Below are positions 1 to 11,900 of a DNA stretch of 64,000 bases, in pieces. Positions within the stretch are counted from its first letter, which is position 1. Every line of letters begins with the position of its first letter. Origin of the DNA: Sparus aurata (taxonomy: Eukaryota > Chordata > Actinopteri > Spariformes > Sparidae). Made by a program: the position numbers and the translations under genes. Under the pieces are notes generated by a model. That model did no database searches. It worked only from the letters and a program-made list of their open reading frames with translations, and was not told where the DNA came from. The stretch covers positions 24,890,553-24,954,552 of the forward strand of contig NC_044209.1 of the NCBI RefSeq assembly GCF_900880675.1, in the 5' to 3' direction.

Positions 1-136
1 ATATACGCTTCACTAATTGTACCATGTTGCCTAAATTATCAGATATCTAGGTGTGATAAGAAGAGGCCACTGACTTCTGATACCAGAGAATATATCAATC
101 TTTGTAAATGTATGGTGTGTTCATTGTGTACAATAG

Positions 137-3100
137 GAAGTGGATAACCTCTCTGATGCTGAGGAAAGATGTGAAGGGCTCATTAAGAGCAAGATCCAAC
201 TCGAGGCCAAACTCAAAGAGACAACCGAGAGACTGGAGGATGAAGAGGAAATCAATGCTGAGCTGACTGCCAAGAAGAGGAAGCTGGAGGACGAATGCTC
301 TGAGCTGAAGAAAGACATTGATGACTTGGAGCTCACTTTGGCTAAAGTGGAGAAGGAGAAACATGCCACAGAAAACAAGGTTTGAATTATTTTAAACCCA
401 CATTAATTTAAAGACAGACCATATCAATATAATGTGATGGAAATACTGTATCTTTGAAATCTATTTAGGTGAAAAATCTGACAGAGGAGATGGCATCTCA
501 AGATGAGTCTATTGCCAAGTTAACCAAGGAGAAGAAAGCCCTCCAAGAGGCCCACCAGCAAACACTTGATGATCTCCAAGCAGAGGAAGACAAAGTCAAC
601 ACTCTGACCAAAGCCAAGACAAAGCTGGAACAGCAAGTGGACGATGTAAGAAAAAAATTGTTTCGATAGTGTGTTTCTCTTGTAAAGTACCTAGTGTTTT
701 AATTGACATTCCATGAGAAATATTCAAAATAATGTATAATGTAAATCATATTTCTTTGTGATTACACACTATCATTTGAATACCTCAGATAATTTATCAT
801 TAACTGTCATGTGATAGCTCGAGGGGTCACTGGAGCAAGAGAAGAAGCTCCGCATGGACCTTGAGAGAGCCAAGAGGAAGCTTGAAGGAGATCTGAAACT
901 AGCCCAGGAATCCATCATGGATCTGGAGAATGACAAACAGCAATCTGATGAGAAAATCAAGAAGTAAGGTTTTTGATTTAGGTTATTAATCACCTTTTCA
1001 GCATCTTAAACATTACACTCCAACAACAGTACAAACTATGACAGTGAAAGCTTTCTTTTTATCCTCATCAAGGAAAGAATTTGAAACCAGCCAGCTCCTC
1101 AGCAAGATTGAGGATGAACAGTCTCTTGGTGCTCAGCTTCAGAAGAAGATCAAGGAGCTCCAGGTGAGGAGCTATACAATGTTATATACATGCAAATCAA
1201 ACTCAGTAAATCAAAAACACCACATTATATTCAAGTCAATAAACCTTCTTTCCTTAAATCTAGGCCCGTATTGAGGAGCTGGAGGAAGAGATTGAGGCTG
1301 AGAGGGCTGCTCGGGCTAAGGTTGAGAAGCAGAGGGCTGACCTCTCCAGGGAGCTTGAGGAGATCAGTGAGAGGCTCGAGGAGGCTGGTGGAGCAACAGC
1401 TGCTCAGATTGAGATGAGCAAGAAGCGTGAAGCTGAGTTCCAGAAGTTGCGCCGGGATCTTGAAGAGTCAACCCTGCAGCATGAAGCAACCGCATCAGCT
1501 CTCCGCAAGAAGCAGGCAGACAGTGTTGCAGAGCTGGGAGAGCAGATCGACAACCTCCAGCGTGTCAAGCAGAAGCTGGAGAAGGAGAAGAGCGAGTACA
1601 AGATGGAGATTGATGATCTCTCCAGCAACATGGAGGCTGTTGCTAAAGCTAAAGTGAGTCATTTGTTTAAAGATGAGGTATTTGCCTTTCGTTATGCTCA
1701 GAAACACGACCTCTAACCAATAAATATGGCAGTAGCAGTACATTTAGAAAAAAACTCAACGAACATCATGTTTTGTTGTTGACAGGGCAACTTAGAAAAA
1801 ATGTGCAGAACTGTTGAGGACCAGTTGAGTGAGCTCAAAGCCAAAAATGATGAGAATGTTCGCCAGCTGAACGACATTAATGGACAAAAGGCAAGACTGC
1901 AGACAGAGAATGGTGAGTGTCCTGGAATAGAAAGTTCTCATGGAAGTTATTAATGAGAATATTAATAATAAAAGATCTCATTCATACATTGTCATTCAGG
2001 TGAGTTCTCCCGCCAGCTTGAAGAGAAGGAAGCTCTTGTTTCCCAGCTGACCAGAGGAAAACAGGCCTTCACTCAGCAGATTGAGGAGCTTAAGAGACAC
2101 GTTGAGGAGGAAGTCAAGGTAAACAAGTTCACATGCGTTGTTATTACATGTCAACAGGGGGTATATTCTCTTTTTCAAATGTAGTCATTCATAATATGAA
2201 CCATAATACTGTAGTAAGATTTAAAAGATCAAAGTATCAAGAATCTATTCCCACAGCAAAACATACAGGCATACTGCTATTATTGCTAAGTGAATCTTTT
2301 ATGAATTACATTTATTGACAGATGATGAAAAGTTACATGATGATGAGTAGCAAATATGATAGATGCAGAAACAGTCTTGAGGATTCAAAACTAAATGGCT
2401 ACATCAAAGTGATTAAACTTTTAAAAAAGTACTTCCACTTCATAGGTACGATACTAATGTTTTGTCATGTTCAACAGGCCAAGAATGCCCTGGCCCATGC
2501 AGTTCAGTCAGCTCGCCATGACTGTGATCTGCTCAGAGAGCAGTTTGAGGAGGAGCAGGAGGCCAAAGCTGAGCTACAGAGAGGAATGTCCAAGGCCAAC
2601 AGTGAGGTGGCTCAGTGGAGAACCAAATATGAGACTGATGCTATCCAGCGCACTGAGGAGCTGGAGGAGTCCAAGTATATAATCCTTTCTACTGTTCCAA
2701 AGATAAATCCATTTTTTCTATCTTTGTTCACTAAAGCTCAAATAATTCCTCTTCACTACAGGAAAAAGCTTGCCCAGCGCTTGCAGGATGCTGAGGAATC
2801 CATTGAGGCTGTGAACTCCAAGTGTGCCTCTCTGGAGAAGACCAAGCAGAGGCTGCAGGGTGAGGTGGAGGACCTCATGATTGATGTTGAGAGAGCCAAT
2901 GCTCTGGCTGCCAACCTTGACAAGAAGCAGAGGAACTTTGATAAGGTAAATGGTTAAACTAATAATCAACACCAGTTTTTTGGTGAGAAACAAGCACCTT
3001 AATTAATAAATAGTCACTGAATTAAGATATTATGACCTATACAATTCCAGGTCCTTGCAGAATGGAAACAGAAGTATGAGGAGGGCCAGGCAGAGCTGGA

Positions 3101-5540
3101 GGGAGCTCAGAAGGAGGCTCGTTCTCTCAGCACTGAACTGTTCAAGATGAAGAACTCTTATGAGGAGGCTCTGGATCATCTGGAGACAATGAAGAGAGAG
3201 AACAAGAACCTGCAGCGTATGCCAATCTTACTGTATTTAATGTAATGGTCATAGTAATTGCAAGGGTTCTTCTTTGCCCTCTAGTAGTGAAGTCTGTGAG
3301 CATTATTTGGTTGTAAAAGCACTGACACATTTTCCAGATGTAATCTGCACATACAGTTCTAACTACATTTGACTTTGGTTGTTCTACAGAGGAGATCTCA
3401 GACCTGACTGAACAGATTGGTGAGACTGGAAAGAGTATCCATGAGTTGGAGAAAGCCAAGAAGACTGTAGAGACTGAGAAGTCTGAAATTCAGTCAGCAC
3501 TGGAGGAAGCTGAGGTAAAATCTTGATGACATTATTGAACCACTATGATAAAATACATGGTTAAAATGTAACCATGTATTCATTTTGAATTTATTCCTGC
3601 AAAAAAAATACCTTTTGTTGTTTTTTTGACTTTTTAAGGGCACACTGGAGCATGAGGAGGCCAAAATTCTCCGTGTCCAGCTTGAGCTCAACCAGATCAA
3701 AGGTGAGGTTGACAGGAAGCTGGCAGAGAAGGATGAGGAGATGGAGCAGATCAAGAGGAACAGCCAGAGGGTGATTGACTCCATGCAGAGCACTCTTGAT
3801 TCTGAGGTCAGGAGCAGGAATGATGCCCTGAGAGTCAAGAAGAAGATGGAGGGAGACCTGAATGAGATGGAGATTCAGCTGAGCCATTCCAACAGGCAGG
3901 CTGCTGAGGCCCAGAAACAACTGAGGAATGTCCAGGGACAACTCAAGGTAAGATTTGTTTCATAACTAAATGTATTTTTTCCTCATAATCAAAGGGAAAT
4001 TACATAAATTTTCTTTTTCTCTGTTCAATGTCAGGATGCCCAACTGCACCTTGATGATGCTGTCAGAGGACAGGAAGACATGAAGGAGCAGGTTGCCATG
4101 GTGGAGCGCAGAAATGGCCTGATGGTGGCTGAGATCGAGGAGCTGAGAGCAGCTCTGGATCAGACAGAGAGAGGACGCAAAGTGGCTGAGCAGGAGTTGG
4201 TTGATGCTAGTGAGCGTGTTGGACTGCTTCACTCTCAGGTGTGTTTTTGTTAATTCACGAAAATGTTATCCAATCAAAGATGTGAGACACATACCAATTA
4301 ACACTGTCTATTCTTGGTGAAATTCAGAACACCAGTCTTATGAACACCAAGAAGAAGCTGGAGTCTGACCTCGTCCAGGTTCAAGGTGAAGTGGATGATG
4401 CTGTTCAGGAATCAAGAAATGCTGAAGAGAAAGCCAAGAAGGCTATTACTGATGTGAGTTATGTTTTTATGTTTTTTCTTCTTCAAGAAATATATTTTAA
4501 CACTTCATTAATTATTATTAATAATTATTATAATTAAAATCAAGGCTAAAAATTATGTTTCTAAAATGTGCATTATTTCAGGCTGCCATGATGGCTGAGG
4601 AGCTGAAGAAGGAGCAGGACACCAGTTCTCACCTGGAGAGGATGAAGAAGAACCTGGAGGTCACAGTGAAGGACCTCCAGCACCGTCTGGATGAGGCTGA
4701 GAACCTCGCCATGAAGGGTGGCAAGAAGCAGCTCCAGAAACTGGAGTCCAGGGTATGCACTGTATATGCTTTACATGCTTATAATATTTGAGTTTCATGT
4801 AAACTGCACTTTTAATGCGTTAATAGATAAATAAATTCAGCTTTTCAGACATTTTCGATGATTTTTATCATCACATTACAGGTACGTGAGCTGGAGAGTG
4901 AAGTTGAGGCGGAGCAGAGACGTGGAGCTGATGCTATAAAAGGAGTTCGCAAATATGAGAGGAGAGTGAAGGAGCTGACATACCAGGTAAGCTGTACTGA
5001 AAATCTCCCCTAACCTTTAATTCATTCTCTAGTCTTCTTCACATACTGTATAAACTTGTATCTGTACAGACTGAGGAGGACAAGAAGAATGTGAACAGAC
5101 TTCAGGATCTGGTGGACAAGCTGCAGCTTAAAGTGAAATCTTACAAGAGACAGGCTGAGGAGGCTGTAAGTCAAATACATAATGTGGCACATCATTGACA
5201 GCTGATTTAATAATAACATCACTATTAACTGTCTTGTAACTATGCCAACATACCTCTAAACACTTAACAGGAGGAGCAGGCCAACAGCCACATGTCCAGG
5301 CTCAGGAAGGTTCAGCATGAGTTTGAGGAAGCTCAGGAGCGTGCTGACATTGCTGAGTCCCAGGTCAACAAGCTGAGAGTCAAGAGCCGTGACACTGGAA
5401 AGGTATGTTTGTTTTTAAAAGAATTTGATGCTGTGAACGTTCACTGATGACACTGTGGATCAATATCACATCTTATATGATACCCAAATAATAATACTTG
5501 ATTTTTATCCCTCTTTTTTTAGTCTGATTCTGCTGAGTAA
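137..5540 (+). CDS. myh: Gene A: fast skeletal myosin heavy chain, 3' half (exons 23-41), partial
   Basis: This is the coiled-coil rod of a sarcomeric myosin II heavy chain, which dimerises and packs into thick filaments. The window opens in intron 22, so motor, neck and promoter lie upstream. Exons: 137-379, 469-645, 818-963, 1073-1163, 1264-1653, 1786-1912, 2000-2118, 2478-2674, 2762-2945, 3051-3216, 3390-3514, 3639-3947, 4035-4238, 4328-4453, 4582-4752, 4882-4986, 5070-5165, 5271-5402, 5523-5540. Every exon has the same length as its gene C counterpart (3126 nt in total, about 1041 residues plus stop), every junction is GT-AG, and I saw no stop or frameshift. Residues correspond to about 900-1940 of gene C. 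The heptad pattern is strong (DDLELTLAKVEKEKHATENK, ERRVKELTYQ) and the protein ends in SDSAE. The last base of exon 27 is A rather than G next to a consensus donor. Probably functional, but the unseen 5' half could be damaged. Confidence 0.93.
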
Positions 5541-5607
5541 GTGTCATCATCCTTTAGGCCTTTCAACAGAGTTCATAAAATATGAACCATGGTGGGGGTT
5601 TCTTTAC

Positions 5608-5613
5608 AATAAA
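5608..5613 (+). promoter_or_regulatory. Gene A polyadenylation signal
   Basis: A canonical AATAAA lies 68 bases after the stop codon in a short 3'UTR. The same hexamer and flanking sequence recur after gene C (43972) and in the orphaned 3'UTR of gene B (19612), which confirms it as the shared 3' end of the family. Confidence 0.85.
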
Positions 5614-5789
5614 GACGATACCTTTCATCATTATCCTGAATCCTGTCACTTCCTTTCAGATGAATAATTTATTTTGTTGACCAGAGAAATCCGTCCGAAA
5701 CGAAGTAGAGCAATTAGCCTTGTAATATCATATGGTAGAGTATTTGCAGCATGTTACTAAAAACCTCATGATATTTAGGAAGTTAAAAT

Positions 5790-7020
5790 TCCTGTCGCCA
5801 TCCACCGAAACACAGCTCCTTTCCTTTTCAAAGCGTTAAGAGGCTCTGCAATCCTTGAAAAGTTAGGGACGGGTTCCTCTACCCGGTAGTCATGAAGCGC
5901 CTCTGTCTTTGCCGGATATCCCCCATCTACATCCATACTCACTACATGACCCAGGAATTTAGGTTTGTGGCACTGATGTCTTTAGAATAGAATATAATAT
6001 CTTTATTGTCACTTTAACAGATACAACGAAATTAAGTGCAGTCATTGTTCAGTGCAAAACATCTATTTGAGGTAGTATATGCATAAATAAATACATAAAT
6101 TAAAACTACTGTATGCATATTATTGCTAAAAACACATAGGAGACCCACCCATACAGACATCCACCTTCCAAAATTGCACATAGCCCTATTGACAAAGATA
6201 AGTGGTGAGAACTATGCTTCAGTAGCACTATTAAATGCACTTATGGCTGTTGGATAAAAACTGTTTTGTAGTCTGTTTGTTGTAGTTTTCATGGACCTGT
6301 ATGAGTTTGAACAGTGTATGACTGGGGTGTGATGAGTCCTGTACGATGGTTTTGGCCTTTTTGAGGCAGCGGGAACTGTGAAGTTTTTGAGAGGGGAGAG
6401 GGCAGCCGATGATTTTCTGTGCTGCCTTTGTGACCCCCTGGAACTTTTTCCTCTGTGCCACAGTGCAGCTTGAAAACCACACACAGAGACAGTATGACAG
6501 AATGCTCTCAATTGAGCAGCAGTAGAAGGACACCGGAAGATTTTGGGGGATGTTGTTCCTCCTGAGAACTCTCGGGAAGTAAAGTCTCTCCTGGGCCTTC
6601 TTCACTAGCTCAGTAGTGTGGACGCCCCATGTCAGGTCCTCCATGATGTTGACTCCCAGGAAGCAGAAGTCAGAGAACCTCTCCACACAGGTCCCGCCTA
6701 CGAGCAGTGGCTGGATGTTGGTTTCTTCCTCCTGAAGTCCACGATGAGCTCCTAGAATAGATGACTATGTCATCCAGGCACACTATGCAGCAGTCTACGA
6801 GGCAGCTCCGCAGCACATGATTGAGCAGCCTTTTGAAGGTGGCTGGAGCAGAGTCTAGCAACACTTGCAGTATAGTATGAACATTTTCCTCAGACTTTTT
6901 CACTCCATGCACCCTGTAAGTAGGTGAAAATTGTCCAGAAGTCTCTACTCTGCAACTACCATTGGAGAAAATGACAAAAAACAATGGGGTGAAGCAATGA
7001 CAGCCAAATGCAAGTGACAA
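5790..7020 (-). mobile_element. Ty3/gypsy pol remnant in the A-B spacer, split by a LINE
   Basis: On the minus strand this encodes decayed reverse transcriptase, including a block reading NHVLRSC and then CLDDIVIYS, the YxDD-type catalytic motif of Ty3/gypsy RT with Y changed to C. A short RNase H-side piece lies near 5800-5900. The remnant is homologous to sequences at 20250-20696 plus 30073-30890 and at 44830-46060, in the same position and orientation relative to the myosin genes. It is interrupted at 5991-6752 by a LINE. The RNase H part is more deleted than in the other spacers. No LTRs are visible and it cannot be autonomous. Confidence 0.75.
5991..6752 (-). mobile_element. LINE 3' fragment (non-LTR reverse transcriptase C-terminus) with target duplication
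   Basis: The minus strand reads as the C-terminal part of a fish non-LTR reverse transcriptase (FLGVNIMEDLTW, then KKAQERLYFPRVLRR, then SFYCCSIESIL), roughly 150 residues at 6231-6686. Its 3' end (near 6000-6050 on +) has the CTTTATTGTCAC / ACGAAATT signature of fish LINE tails and ends in an AT-rich run. The 8-bp TAGAATAG occurs at both edges (5983-5990 and 6753-6760), consistent with a target-site duplication. The element is 5'-truncated and sits inside the older gypsy remnant. The other two spacers have an uninterrupted target site, so it arrived after the array duplicated. Confidence 0.85.
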
Positions 7021-7029
7021 TGGGAGTGG

Positions 7030-8640
7030 AAGGAGATGAATCTACTGCTGTAATCTCCTAGACACACTCTTAGGACCATAGACCACTAAGCAGCCTGAAA
7101 GGTCATTCCACCATGATCAATTCTTCTTCTTCTTATTAATTATTATAAGGAAACATATGTTGTAATTCCAACATTTAAAAAAACAATGCTTAAGAAAAAG
7201 GCTCAAATTAAAACTTGACCTGGCATTTTCCATCTTGGGCCTCAGCAGATTTCATTTCATAGCAGAATCCAGAATGTACAACAAATGGGTCCAAATAAGT
7301 GATCATCTTTTCACACAAACAATATTAACATTTGTTGATCATCCAGGTTGTTTTATTACAAACATAACAAACTCCCTGGATGAACTCAAAATGTATTTAC
7401 AGCAGACAAAGGCTTCTTGGTAGCTGGTAAATGCTAAAATCCCTCATTCCATAGCTGTCATATGTGTCTCTTACACACACATACAATCACACACACACAC
7501 ACACAGGCACATACAAACATTGTTACACCAGCACCCCTTTAAAGTAAAAGGGTCTGAATACATTCTGAACACACTGTATATTCATTCTTAGAATTGATAA
7601 AAATCTTACTTAAATGATGTAATCAATATCAGGAGTAAATAACTTTACTCAATGGTTGAAAATACTAGTGTCAGTCACATGGACACCACCTGCTCAAATC
7701 AGTATGGGGTAGGGGTTTAGTGTTTCAATGTGAATATGTGTGGATGCCACTTTGACTCAAAAAGGCCATAAATGACCTGACCCCTTAAGACTTTCTATGG
7801 CACTTATAGTGGTACTTTAATAGATGTCACCTCCTTCGTATCAAATGTAGTAACTGGAGAAGATACATTTATTTTGGTCCTGATCTCAAAGGAGTTGCCA
7901 ACTGTTTTAATGTCCGTTTAGGGAGTTATCCAACAGATGATTGAATGATATGGATAGTACCTGTCTAAACTTTTATTACAGGAATATGAGATGTGCCAGT
8001 CCCCTGTAACTGTAAACTACAAACATTTGGGGACATTTCCAAAACTAAGGTTTTTGAATTTATCTGACATTGCTCACAAACAGTAATGCAATTTAAAATC
8101 CATAAATACTGTGCTCCAACTTTCATTTATAAGGTCAAAAAGAGCACATATCTATACATTTCATGGAAATGATATCAGTGCAACCTATGTGTTTGTATTA
8201 AGGATGCATTTTTTTATTTAATAAACATGTGTATACAACTACAACGCTTACATAAGTGTCATTTAGGGGTGAACTCAAGGGTCCTGAAACTGAACACCAA
8301 TGGATTTTGGAAGACTTTTCAAAACCAACCTCCAAAGCTGTCCATTCATTTAAGGAAAGATGTTCAAAACAAATCCCAACGTCAGCCTTGCTTAAAATTC
8401 TGCACTATGAAATTAATAATTGAATTTGGCCATTACTGTCATGTCTTAGAGCAGAAATGCATAAGCACCTGCTTCTTTCTCGCTAAGTAATTTGACATTC
8501 ATGCTTCCATGAGCCTTATTTTGTTGACTGGAATATTTTCATGTTCTCCCATAGCAATTTTTGAAAGTCCAATTTCAGCAACTCTTTGCTCTGTGCTGCA
8601 ATTCCTATTTTGAGGAACTGAATGGAGACTTGGGTCATAG
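7030..8640. other. A-B spacer: duplicated 5' flank of gene B, no gene seen
   Basis: No open frame with recognisable content. The stretch from about 7610 is homologous to 31200-32340 (upstream of C) and 51716-52870 (upstream of D), so it belongs to the duplicated unit. A short CA tract lies near 7474-7505. The conserved blocks carry AT-rich sequence and isolated CANNTG matches, but none is distinctive enough to call an enhancer. Confidence 0.6.
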
Positions 8641-8906
8641 GTAACATGCCTTATGAAAGCATTTAATCATGATTTAAATTCAAACAGACACATTGTCCAC
8701 ATTACATCCAAGATTACAATCAAATCAAATCAAGTCAAATCAAATCAATTCAATTGGTACAACATCACAATGTATCCTGTATTTTCTAAGCTGTAGTTAC
8801 AAAGAAATATGCAAACCCTGTCCTTAATCATCACTGGCACAGGCAATCCCACCCTCTATAAAAGAGGCAGCTCTGAGCTACTGCATTAAATGAACTTCCA
8901 TCACAG
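8641..8906 (+). promoter_or_regulatory. Gene B promoter and noncoding exon 1
   Basis: A TATA box (TATAAAA, 8857-8863) precedes a short noncoding exon ending at 8906 before GTGAGT. A TCAAA pentanucleotide repeat lies at about 8719-8752. Relative to the aligned promoters of C and D, gene B lacks about 60 bp between the repeat and the TATA box (junction near 8835-8842). A substitution also makes an ATG at 8890 in exon 1 that is absent from C and D. The transcription start is inferred about 30 bp after the TATA box. Confidence 0.75.
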
Positions 8907-11900
8907 GTGAGTGTTTTCACTTTGACCTCAGTTTTTACTGTTCTTTATTAGTCAGTGAAGTTAATGTGTTGCTAATTACTTTTGCTTATTGTCAAGAATT
9001 CTATGCAGAGTTACCTGGGTGGTAGTCTTGACTAGACATTATTCCAAAACAATTTTCTTCATAAACTCCTATCACATTTAAGAAGTAGGTTCTTAGAAAA
9101 TTAACAGTTTGTTGGTTTGTATTTGCATCTAATACACACTATGTTTCATCTTATACATACTGACTGATCGTTAAGAGCAATACTATTTCTCTGTCAATGA
9201 GGGCAGTTGAGTTGAGAGTTGAAGGAAAAGAATTTTAATGGTTTAATGATTGACTTTGACTTTAATGATTCAATCCATTACAATTTGAATCTGTTTGGCA
9301 AATCTATAAACATTTTGCCATATTCACCCTCATCTGTTTCCTAATTGGCTACATTTACACATAAAAAAAATGTGAAATTAGAAAAACAATCCGAAACAAG
9401 TTATTGTACTAATGTCTAATCATGTATTTACAGGATCTCCCAACTCCACCAGAGACGCCAACGCTCAGTTGTTATTGGAACCAGCTGAGGTGAAATATTT
9501 TACCATAAAAAACTTTAAATCCCCGTAATCAGCTGGGCAGAAGACAACAGCTATGTCAGGTTGATATGTTAACACTATTGTGGATTTCATCTTTTCAGTC
9601 TCCACTGAAGTGCCACCATGAGCACAGACGCAGAGATGGAGCAGTATGGCCCGGCGGCCATTTACCTCCGGAAGCCAGAGAAGGAGAGGCTTGAGGCACA
9701 AACCACTCCTTTTGATGCCAAAACTGCCTATTTTGTGGCTGAGCCTACGGAGATTTACCTCAAGGGTAAACTTGTAAAGAAAGAGGGTGGAAAAGCCATG
9801 GTGGAAACCGACTGTGGAAAAGTAAGTCATTCACTGTTTTACTTTTTTCAACTAAAGTACTCAATCGATATCCATCTAAGACACCTTGTACATACAAGGA
9901 TAGGATTTACATTAATTTAAAACAATATCTTAGTAAAATATTCAGTCAACTATTTGTTTCTCATTGTATTTTGGGCTCAAACTGAAACTGTGAACAACAA
10001 CGTGATCCATGTGATGAACTTTTCTGTTTGAAATTATGTCTTGGTTAAATACATTACACTGTATTTGCTGTTCAGACGATCACAGTGAAAGAGGATGACA
10101 TCCATCCCAGGAACCCTCCCAAGTATGACAAAATTGAGGACATGGCCATGATGACCCACCTCAATGAGCCTTGCGTGTTGTATAACCTCAAAGAGCGTTA
10201 TGCATCATGGATGATCTACGTGAGTTTCTACACTATGCTAATCTAATGTATATGTAAATATGTATAGAGTATGTGTACCTACATGGAAAACAAACAAAAT
10301 CTAAATCAAATCACACTATGTTTATACTTTTTACAATTTCAGACCTACTCTGGGCTGTTCTGTGTTGTCGTGAATCCCTATAAGTGGCTTCCCGTGTATG
10401 ATTCTGTATGTGTAGCAGCATACAGAGGCAAGAAGAGGATTGAGGCTCCACCCCACATCTTCTCCATCTCTGACAATGGCTATCAGTTCATGCTCACTGG
10501 TAAGATAAAAATGTCGGTGTTGGAATCTAAACACACAGAGGTAAAATCTTCCATTGATATTTATAAAAAAGGAAAAGAAGACTCATGTCAAGCATTTATG
10601 TTTGTGTTTCAGATCATGAGAACCAGTCTATCCTGATTACGTGAGTATAAAACACACTATCTTGCTATAACTTTATTAACTTAATGATGATGAAGCAAAA
10701 TCTTGATAATATGTCTTGTGTACCCCAGTGGAGAATCCGGTGCTGGAAAGACTGTCAACACCAAGCGTGTCATCCAGTACTTTGCAACAATTGCAGCTAT
10801 TGGAGCAAAGAAGACTGAGCCAACACCTGGCAAAATGCAGGTAAAAATGGTTGTGTCAGATGAAAGTGTTTGTCAGAGGAAAGTGTATTTGAATGTGTAG
10901 CTCATGTAATTGAAATCCTCTCTTGCAGGGCTCTCTTGAGGACCAGATCGTTGCAGCCAACCCTCTGTTGGAGGCCTATGGTAATGCCAAGACTGTGAGG
11001 AATGACAACTCCTCTCGTTTTGTAAGTATTATAGGAAACATCTTGAGACCTTTTTCATTCCTACATTTAAAAAACAAAAAACAAAGATAATATTAATGAT
11101 CTGGCTCTCTAGGGTAAATTTATCAGGATCCACTTTGGCACTTCTGGCAAACTGGCTTCAGCTGATATTGAAACATGTAAGTTTCAATTATGGTATTTGT
11201 CACCATCCATTAAAATTATTATCTAGGCTCTGATAAAGTTAGCAATTTAAATTTCTTCCTCTTAGATCTGCTGGAGAAGTCTCGTGTCACCTTCCAGTTG
11301 TCTGCTGAGAGGAGCTACCATATATTCTACCAGCTGATGACTGGCCACAGGCCTGAACTCTTGGGTATGTTACTACACTGATTCTAAATAAGACTTGAAA
11401 CAATATCAGAAAAAAATCAAACAATAGTATGTAATTCTCCTGTCCTCCTCTAGAGGCTCTTCTGATCACCACCAACCCCTATGACTACCCAATGATCAGT
11501 CAGGGTGAAATCACTGTGAAAAGCATCAATGATGTGGAGGAGTTCGATGCAACAGATGTAAGACAACAATTTAGTTAAAGAGATGGTATACAGGGGAAAA
11601 TGTTTAACATACAAATAACTTTGCTTAATTTACTCTGCAGACTGCTATTGACATCTTGGGCTTCACTCCTGAGGAGAAATTGGGCATCTACAAGCTGACT
11701 GGAGCTGTGATGCATCATGGCAACATGAAATTCAAGCAGAAGCAGCGTGAGGATCAGGCTGAACCAGATGGCACGGAGGGTAATTTCTAAAATAATACAC
11801 TTTAATATTGCTTTATTTCTGGTCTGTAAGATACCACACAATTCATAGGGATGGGTCATGTTTATTACCAAACATGAAAACAAAATATTAATTCATTCAT

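Noticed and set aside
3591..3941. Long leucine-rich antisense frames opposite rod exons (also 4 other places in A, B and C)
   Set aside because: They mirror the codon bias of the coiled-coil exons, recur at each homologous exon, cross exon-intron borders and match no protein family.
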